From Bacillus pumilus (GTDB lineage: Bacteria; Bacillota; Bacilli; Bacillales; Bacillaceae), in the NCBI GenBank assembly GCA_001938995.1, contig MKZN01000002.1, positions 332,383 through 396,382 of the forward strand: DNA of 64,000 nucleotides, written 5' to 3'. The notes beneath the pieces are model-generated. The model was not told where the DNA came from. It ran no database searches and saw nothing but the letters and a program-made list of their open reading frames with translations. The position numbers were made by a program, and so were the translations under genes. Positions 58,696-64,000 of the stretch are shown here, one piece after another; position 1 is the first letter of the stretch; every line of letters starts with the position of its first letter.

Positions 58696-59763
58696 TTACT
58701 CTATTTTAAGACCTTTTAAATACTCGTACAGCGCATCCGCCTCTGAGTCATTTAATTTAGGATATGTCCCTGTCATCTTATTACCTGGTTTGAAGCTTTC
58801 TGGATCTTTTAGCCATGCTTTCACATTTTCTTTATTCATGTCTTTGATCCCAGCTACTTTCGTTCGCTCTCCGAAGGTTGCAAGGTTTGGCGCAGTCCTT
58901 GCCGCTTCTGGTCGTTCGTCTCCAGGTTCTACTGCGTGACAGCTTAAGCAATTTTTCTCTTTAAATAGTTTTTCACCCTCTAGGGCTAAGTCTGATGTGG
59001 ATGCTGGCTTTTGATAATCTGCCATCTGTTTGGTCCAGCCTAAAAACTCATCTTGAGAAAGCGTTTTAACTTTAAAGTCCATTAAAGCATGTGATGGACC
59101 ACAAAGCTCAGCACATTTCCCGTAAAAATAGTCTCCTGCATTTTTCGTTCGTTTCGAGTCAAATACTAAATAGAACTTATTTTCATTATCTGTATTTGTA
59201 TCGATTTTACCGCCAGCAGATGGAACCCAAAATGAGTGCTTCACATCTGATGCTTTCAGCTTAAAGTACACCTTTTGGTCTGTCGGAACAATCAATTCCT
59301 GACTTGTGACAATCCCATAATCAGGGTATTCGAATTCCCACCAATATAAGCTTGCTCTCACATTCACCACAAGTGTTTTTTCAGGATCCCGTTTTTTCTT
59401 ATCCATCGCGCTTGTATCCCCTAATTCAAGCGTATATGCGACGACAGGTACAACGAGAATAATCAGGAGAAGTATTGGAATCGCTGTCCATGTAATTTCT
59501 AGATTACGGTTCCCTTCCACCTGTTTTGGTATTGTCTTTTCTCCCACTTTAGAACGTTTGAATTTAATGATGACGTAAAAGAAAATGATCGATACAACAA
59601 TAACGACAAGAACCATAATAAGTGTGCTCAATACCGTGAGGAAAAACTGTTTATCGGCTACTTCCCCCACTGGTTTGAGTGTTGATAAGTATGGTTCACC
59701 GCAGCCCGCCAAAACGAGCGTCAGTAAGAGAAACAGTGAATATACACGCCATTTTCTTATCAT
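58696..59763 (-). CDS. ctaC: Cytochrome caa3 oxidase subunit II with fused cytochrome c
   Basis: 355 residues. Lipoprotein signal with LVLAGC (Cys near residue 21), two membrane helices (about 40-65 and 85-110), the CuA domain with CAELCGPSHALMDF, and a C-terminal cytochrome c domain with heme motif CLSCH and distal Met in GNKMTGTYP. It accepts electrons from cytochrome c and feeds CtaD. I use the ATG of MIRKWR; a TTG four codons upstream touches the AAGGGG site. Confidence 0.96.
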   Translation of the reverse strand: MIRKWRVYSLFLLLTLVLAGCGEPYLSTLKPVGEVADKQFFLTVLSTLIMVLVVIVVSIIFFYVIIKFKRSKVGEKTIPKQVEGNRNLEITWTAIPILLLIILVVPVVAYTLELGDTSAMDKKKRDPEKTLVVNVRASLYWWEFEYPDYGIVTSQELIVPTDQKVYFKLKASDVKHSFWVPSAGGKIDTNTDNENKFYLVFDSKRTKNAGDYFYGKCAELCGPSHALMDFKVKTLSQDEFLGWTKQMADYQKPASTSDLALEGEKLFKEKNCLSCHAVEPGDERPEAARTAPNLATFGERTKVAGIKDMNKENVKAWLKDPESFKPGNKMTGTYPKLNDSEADALYEYLKGLKIE

Positions 59764-59862
59764 AATTTGTCCCAACCCCTTTTGCTTGATCTCCTTCGCC
59801 TTTCGCTTTTTACTTCTTATTTATAAAATCACTTTTAACCCATCCTTAACCCCCGCCTCTTA

Positions 59863-59876
59863 TTAAAGCACTTACA
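59863..59876. promoter_or_regulatory. Candidate cre (CcpA) site upstream of ctaC
   Basis: On the minus strand TGTAAGTGCTTTAA matches the cre pattern TGNAANCGNWNNCW with two deviations (T for the C of CG, A for the final C). Glucose repression of the cta cluster through ctaC is known in B. subtilis. Location is about 100 nt before the start codon. Confidence 0.4.
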
Positions 59877-59933
59877 TTTCCTCTTTTCATAAAAAAATGA
59901 TGTTTTTACTCAAAATACCATCTATGTATAAAC

Positions 59934-59970
59934 AGAAAGCCGCCTAAATAGAACTGAATATCAGGCGGAT
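59934..59970 (-). terminator. Terminator of ctaB
   Basis: Minus strand: CCGCCT, long loop, AGGCGG then CUUUCUGUUU. The U-tract is interrupted, so some readthrough into ctaC is likely; ctaB-ctaC cotranscription is known in B. subtilis. Confidence 0.5.
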
Positions 59971-60042
59971 TTCATAGTTGTTAGAAAATGTTGTGTTATA
60001 AGATATAGCCTTTGTTTTGATGTGATAAAAGTGTATTTTACT

Positions 60043-60960
60043 CTAGAATAGTGTAATAATAATCATCGCAACGAAAAAGATCGTTAAGTAGTTTAATGAA
60101 TAAACGAACATGAGTGTTGCCCATTTCATGATGTCTTTCATTTTAAAGCCCATTAATGCAATCACGAGCCAACCAATGTTTAGCAATGTACCTAGAATAA
60201 CAATCGGCCATCCTAATCCACCTAAGAAAAATGGAAGTGGAAGAAGACATGCTGTCCAAATGATGATTTGGCGTTTTGTGACTTCAAAGCCATAAACAAC
60301 TGGAAGCATCGGAATACCTGCTCTTCGGTAATCCTCTGTTTTCTTAATCGCAAGTGCTAGGAAATGTGGGATTTGCCAAATGAACATAATCATAAACAAA
60401 ACCCAAGCCGTTGTGTCGACTGAACCTGTTACCGCTGTCCAACCGATTAATGGTGGAACCGCACCAGATATACTTCCGATGACCGTATTAATGGTGTAAT
60501 GACGTTTAGACCACATCGTATAAAGCACCGCATAGGTAAACACACCAATAAAACCAATCACTGCTGATATTACTGTTGTCATCAGTAGCATAATAAGTCC
60601 AAGCACAACAAGCAAGATACCAAAGGCATATGCCTGCCCCGGTTGAATTTTACCTGTTACTGTCGGTCTATTTTTCGTTCTTTCCATTACTATATCAATA
60701 TCACGGTCAAACGCATTATTAATGGCGCATGAACCAGCAATCACAAGAGAAGAACCAATCATTGTTAACAGAACGATATCAAGATTCCCAAGGAAACTCA
60801 TATCTGTAAAATAAAAAGCAAGCCACATTCCAGTAAATGTTGTAATGAAGTTGGAATTGACTATCCCCATTTTAATAAGTGCAAGAAAATCTTTCCATGC
60901 TGTTGTTTCTTCTATTTGTCCATGAATAGCTGCTTCTGCGGCTGTTTTGGAATTTGCCAT
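60043..60960 (-). CDS. ctaB: Protoheme IX farnesyltransferase (heme O synthase)
   Basis: 305 residues with about eight to nine membrane helices, UbiA prenyltransferase superfamily. It adds a farnesyl group to heme B, making heme O. The allylic diphosphate motif is [19 protein letters not shown], with a second aspartate-type loop [19 protein letters not shown]. Start at MANSKTAAE, 8 nt after GGAGG. Divergent from ctaA. Confidence 0.96.
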   Translation of the reverse strand: MANSKTAAEAAIHGQIEETTAWKDFLALIKMGIVNSNFITTFTGMWLAFYFTDMSFLGNLDIVLLTMIGSSLVIAGSCAINNAFDRDIDIVMERTKNRPTVTGKIQPGQAYAFGILLVVLGLIMLLMTTVISAVIGFIGVFTYAVLYTMWSKRHYTINTVIGSISGAVPPLIGWTAVTGSVDTTAWVLFMIMFIWQIPHFLALAIKKTEDYRRAGIPMLPVVYGFEVTKRQIIIWTACLLPLPFFLGGLGWPIVILGTLLNIGWLVIALMGFKMKDIMKWATLMFVYSLNYLTIFFVAMIIITLF

Positions 60961-61089
60961 GTGTATAACCTCCCTTGCCCAAGCCTTCAAACGTACAGAT
61001 GAAACATAAAATCGTTACAACTCTATCATACAAGATAAAAGGCTGTAAAAAAACATCCTATTAAATAATAAATGACAAACTTGAAGTTA

Positions 61090-61247
61090 TTTGTGAACTT
61101 TTCGTGAATTTATTAGGATATCTGTTTGTTTCAGAAGGCGGTGCAAAATGAAATATTCTCTCCTCTATTTCTATCAGACTGTCAGAGAAAGATCAAGCAC
61201 TCTAAATCTGTAAACTTTGTGAACTAACATATCATTTTTTTGTGAAC
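61090..61247. promoter_or_regulatory. ResD-like repeats between ctaB and ctaA
   Basis: TTTGTGAAC occurs three times on the plus strand (61090-61098, 61216-61224, 61239-61247) and a variant TTCGTGAAT once (61101-61109). ResD sites before ctaA in B. subtilis contain TTTGTGAA. The 387-nt gap (60961-61347) otherwise holds the ctaA promoter and a weak ctaB -10 TATGAT (61025-61030, minus) without a good -35. Confidence 0.65.
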
Positions 61248-61291
61248 TTTCATCATAATGAATTGCCACAGAACACGCATTTGGCTTAAAC

Positions 61292-61321
61292 TTGAGAGCA
61301 TGTGAGGTATTCATTTATAAT
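61292..61321 (+). promoter_or_regulatory. SigA promoter of ctaA
   Basis: TTGAGA (61292-61297), 18-bp spacer, TATAAT (61316-61321), 26 nt before the start codon. The nearest ResD-like repeat is about 45 bp upstream of the -35. Confidence 0.8.
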
Positions 61322-61347
61322 AGAAGTTTTTTAGAGAAGGTGAAAAG

Positions 61348-62271
61348 ATGAAATTTACTTTAAGACTATTGAGCGTCGTCACAACGTTTGTGATGCTGAT
61401 CGTTCTGATTGGTGGTGCGCTTGTTACTAAAACCGGTTCAGGTCTAGGCTGCGGGAGACAGTGGCCTCTTTGCCACGGTCGGTTCCTGCCTGAAATGAAC
61501 CCTGCTTCGATCATCGAATGGAGTCACCGCATGTCGACAGGTGTTTCAACCATTCTTGTCGTGGCACTGGCCATCCTATGCTGGAGAAAAATTAGTCCAG
61601 TGTTCCGTGAAACCAAATTTTTGGTGATCATGTCAATTGTATTCTTACTGTTCCAAGCGCTGTTAGGTGCACTAGCGGTTGTATTTGGTTCTAACGCACT
61701 TGTCATGGCATTGCATTTCGGTATTTCACTGATTTCCTTTGCTTCAGTCTTATTGCTTGCCCTTCTTGTTTTTGAGGCAACAAGATCTGAAACCAAACTC
61801 GTGAAGCCGCTCTATATCGGTAAAACGATGCAGTTCCATATTTATGGAATCATTACGTATACGTATATCGTGGTGTATACAGGGGCTTACGTGAGACATA
61901 CAAAATCAAGTCTTGCTTGTTCTATATTCCCGCTTTGTTCAAAAGATGGTGCGCTGCCGACTTATTTTAATCAGTGGGTTCAAATGTCCCACCGGGCAAC
62001 AGCCATTCTGTTATTCGCATGGATATTCATTGCTACGTTCCATGCCATCAAACATTATAAAGAACAGAAACAGTTGTATTATGGATGGATCATTTCTGCC
62101 ATTCTCATTACTCTTCAAGCCATTTCAGGTGTGATGTCTGTTTATTCTCAACTTGCACTTGGCTATACGCTTGCACATTCATTCTTTATTTCTTGTTTGT
62201 TTGGAGTACTTTGCTATTTCTGCTTACTCATCGCACGTTATAAATATGAAAGCAAAGAACCTTTTAAATAA
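61348..62271 (+). CDS. ctaA: Heme A synthase CtaA
   Basis: 307 residues with eight membrane helices, converting heme O to heme A. The extracytoplasmic cysteine pair is C35/C42 in [13 protein letters not shown], as in B. subtilis, and the second pair is in [11 protein letters not shown]. Heme-binding histidines lie in [29 protein letters not shown] and TLAHSFF. Expressed from its own promoter, divergent from ctaB. Confidence 0.96.
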   Translation: MKFTLRLLSVVTTFVMLIVLIGGALVTKTGSGLGCGRQWPLCHGRFLPEMNPASIIEWSHRMSTGVSTILVVALAILCWRKISPVFRETKFLVIMSIVFLLFQALLGALAVVFGSNALVMALHFGISLISFASVLLLALLVFEATRSETKLVKPLYIGKTMQFHIYGIITYTYIVVYTGAYVRHTKSSLACSIFPLCSKDGALPTYFNQWVQMSHRATAILLFAWIFIATFHAIKHYKEQKQLYYGWIISAILITLQAISGVMSVYSQLALGYTLAHSFFISCLFGVLCYFCLLIARYKYESKEPFK

Positions 62272-62279
62272 ACAGTTTG

Positions 62280-62314
62280 AATCCCCCTTCATGATGATAG
62301 GGGGATTCTTTTTA
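62280..62314 (+). terminator. Terminator of ctaA
   Basis: AATCCCCC and GGGGGATT arms around a 12-nt loop, followed by CTTTTTAT. It lies between converging ctaA and phr; the minus-strand side has no U-run. Confidence 0.8.
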
Positions 62315-63748
62315 TGATTGTTTCTCTTTTTCAAACAATGTGATGGCTTCTTTTCGCCTCAGTTGATGATCAACTGTAGGAAACGGATAAGTATCTCCTA
62401 GTACACAGCCCGACTTCGTTTGTTCATCCAACGGCATTTTACTCGGTTCATGAATCCAGTCGTCATTGACATGTTTCAATTCCGGTACATATCTCCGAAT
62501 ATATTCTCCACTTGGATCAAACCGTTTCGATTGAGTGATGGGATTAAAAATGCGGAAGTAAGGAACGGCATCCGTTCCGACGGACGCCGCCCACTGGAAT
62601 CCTCCAATATTTGAAGCTTCATCATAATCCACCAGTTTTTTAGCAAAATACGCTTCGCCCTTCCTCCAATCAATCAAATAATCCTTTGTTAAAAATGAAG
62701 CAGTGATCATTCGCAAGCGATTATGCATCCACCCCTCCTCATTTAACTGCCTCATCCCTGCATCAACGAGCGGAAAGCCTGTTTCTCCTTTACACCAAGC
62801 TTCAAAAAGAGCTTCATCTGCATTCCACTTCATCCCTCTAAAAGCAGAATTGATCTCCTTTTCTTTCATCTCTGGAAAATGGGCATAGATCATATGATAA
62901 AAATCACGCCAAGCCAGCTCTTTGATAAATGTTTCCCTGCCTTCGTCTTCAAAAAGGGCCTCATCTGAAACAGCATGAAAAATCGTTCGTATAGAGATCG
63001 TTCCTGTTTTTAAAAACCGTGACAGTTTGCTAGTTCCAAAAACAGATGGAATATCACGGTTATCATGATAATCCCTCATCCTCTTTTGGATAAATGATTG
63101 AAGGGTTTTTTTCGCATGATCTTCACCAATTTGATCAAATCTCCTTGAACAACTCTTCATGATATCTCTTAGCTGCTTATCTCCCTGTTGCGAAAGTGCC
63201 TCATCACAAACAACATGTTCACCACCCAAAAATGCATGATCCACTTTGATCACAGGTGACTTCTCTTGTTTTCGCCATGATTGATAATATGGAGTAAACA
63301 CTTGATAATGAGAACCGTCTGCCTTCAAAACCTCTTTAGCCCCATGCAAATGAGTATCTTGCCACTTCGACACATGGATGCCCTTGTCTTCTAAATAATC
63401 CGTCACATGATCATCACGCTTTTTTCCAATGCCTACTTCGTCCTCATTGAAAAAGACTGCCTTGATGTCGTAGACGTCCATGACCTGCTGAAAAGCAGAA
63501 ATGATATCTTCATGAAAAAGATGCACATATAAATGAGAATCTCTTGCTTTTTTCACGAAATAAGCCACATTTTGAAAGAAGTGTTCATGGTTTAAGTCTA
63601 GCTCCATTTTTGTGAAATAAGGGTCCAGATGATAAAAAGCAAATAACCTGTACTGATGTTTTTTAGCATATGTGACCGCTTTTGAAAGAGCGATATGATC
63701 ATTCAATCGCATATCTCGACGAAACCAAATCACGACAATTTCCAACAT
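62312..63748 (-). CDS. phr: Deoxyribodipyrimidine photolyase
   Basis: 478-residue light-driven repair enzyme for cyclobutane pyrimidine dimers, class I CPD photolyase/cryptochrome family. N-terminal antenna domain (VVIWFRRDMRLNDHIALSKA), C-terminal FAD domain with TSKLSRFLKTGTIS, WRDFYHMI, MHNRLRMITASFLTKDYLIDWRKGE and the GTDAVPYFRIFNP block. In B. subtilis 168 pycA follows ctaA directly, so this is an insertion relative to that genome. Confidence 0.94.
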   Translation of the reverse strand: MLEIVVIWFRRDMRLNDHIALSKAVTYAKKHQYRLFAFYHLDPYFTKMELDLNHEHFFQNVAYFVKKARDSHLYVHLFHEDIISAFQQVMDVYDIKAVFFNEDEVGIGKKRDDHVTDYLEDKGIHVSKWQDTHLHGAKEVLKADGSHYQVFTPYYQSWRKQEKSPVIKVDHAFLGGEHVVCDEALSQQGDKQLRDIMKSCSRRFDQIGEDHAKKTLQSFIQKRMRDYHDNRDIPSVFGTSKLSRFLKTGTISIRTIFHAVSDEALFEDEGRETFIKELAWRDFYHMIYAHFPEMKEKEINSAFRGMKWNADEALFEAWCKGETGFPLVDAGMRQLNEEGWMHNRLRMITASFLTKDYLIDWRKGEAYFAKKLVDYDEASNIGGFQWAASVGTDAVPYFRIFNPITQSKRFDPSGEYIRRYVPELKHVNDDWIHEPSKMPLDEQTKSGCVLGDTYPFPTVDHQLRRKEAITLFEKEKQS

Positions 63749-63810
63749 TCTTCACCTCATTTAATAGTGTAATCACTCTCTCGAATTGCTGCACATTTTA
63801 ATGCGCTAAT

Positions 63811-63839
63811 AAAAAAAGACACATCGCAAAGGATGTGTC
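63811..63839 (-). terminator. Terminator-like hairpin upstream of phr
   Basis: GACACATC and GATGTGTC arms around GCAAAG with seven A on the left, i.e. a minus-strand terminator. It probably ends a minus-strand gene that lies to the right of the inserted element, since phr itself starts at 63748. Confidence 0.6.
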
Positions 63840-63842
63840 ATC

Positions 63843-64000
63843 AGGCTGTCGAGAAAATCTCGACAGCTTTTTTCTTAAAATTTACATCTCCTCATTTTAT
63901 AATAGAGAAAAGCCCACTAAAGGAAGGTGTTTTTCTCATGTTCCACACTAGACATTCTTCTCAGCACGAAGCCGAATTTGTATTGCTAGATCAATTAGTC
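63843..64000 (+). mobile_element. Left end of an IS1182-family-like element
   Basis: A perfect hairpin GCTGTCGAGA-AAA-TCTCGACAGC (63845-63867) with a U-run, then a 70-nt gap and a gene start resembling IS1182-type transposases. Hairpins of this kind at the ends are familiar in that family. The exact boundary and target duplication cannot be seen because the right end lies outside the window. Confidence 0.55.
63938..64000 (+). CDS. Partial gene, probable IS1182-family transposase N-terminus
   Basis: Only 21 codons are present, ATG at 63938 behind AAGGAAGG, reading MFHTRHSSQHEAEFVLLDQ then LV at the window edge. The segment EFVLLDQLV resembles the start of IS1182 transposases, where it leads into PKDHLLRKID. 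The call is from memory of the family and the hairpin upstream. The rest of the gene lies beyond the window. Confidence 0.55.
   Translation, partial: MFHTRHSSQHEAEFVLLDQLV

Overview
The window is a contiguous piece of chromosome from an endospore-forming Bacillus. It carries sigE, sigG, spoIIGA, spoVD, spoVE, gerR and the Bacillus-specific ylb and ylm genes in essentially the Bacillus subtilis order. Protein divergence from B. subtilis, plus two insertions absent from B. subtilis 168 at these places (a sorbitol-family PTS operon and a photolyase), point to the B. pumilus/safensis/altitudinis group. That placement is inference from memory, not from a search. Nearly all genes lie on the minus strand; ylbP, ylbM, ylbJ, ylbA, ctaA, the csfG-like RNA and the transposase at the right edge are on plus.

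Layout from the left. (1) 24-8082: ileS behind an isoleucine T-box, then divIVA, ylmH, ylmG, sepF, ylmE, ylmD, ylmC and ylmA (septum placement, SepF, PLP homeostasis, ribosome-associated quality control). (2) 8166-13088: an accessory operon of a Gut/Srl-type PTS (IIA, IIBC, IIC2), a GutM-like protein, an NAD-dependent oxidoreductase with a SAF domain, and a SorC-type regulator. A near-identical 31-bp double operator precedes both the regulator and the operon. No ordinary sorbitol-6-phosphate dehydrogenase is present, so the substrate is open. (3) 13153-15953: sigG, sigE and spoIIGA, with a spoIIG promoter that keeps the unusual 22-bp spacer. (4) 16012-39690: bpr, then the dcw cluster read backwards: ftsZ, ftsA, sbp, ylxX, ylxW, divIB, murB, murG, spoVE, murD, mraY, murE, spoVD, pbpB, ftsL, rsmH, mraZ. 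It has WalR- and SigH-type sites before ftsA and GTGG(A/T)G repeats at exact 10-bp period before mraZ. (5) 39714-54755: bshC, panE and the ylb genes ylbP to ylbA, including rpmF, tmcAL, coaD, rsmD, the Y-complex gene ylbF, and a sporulation small RNA matching csfG between ylbG and rsmD. (6) 54752-62314: ctaG, ctaF, ctaE, ctaD, ctaC, ctaB and the divergent ctaA (caa3-type oxidase and heme A synthesis), with ResD-like repeats between ctaB and ctaA. (7) 62312-64000: a DNA photolyase, then the left end of an apparent IS1182-family element that runs out of the window.

The genes centre on division and envelope building (FtsZ, FtsA, SepF, DivIVA, DivIB, FtsL, PBP2B, MurB/D/E/G, MraY), their sporulation counterparts (SpoVD, SpoVE, SigE, SigG, SpoIIGA, GerR), and aerobic respiration (caa3 oxidase). 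Many starts given here are shorter than the longest open frame because the Shine-Dalgarno position and the known family length agree on an internal ATG, GTG or TTG. No tRNA, rRNA or CRISPR array was seen.
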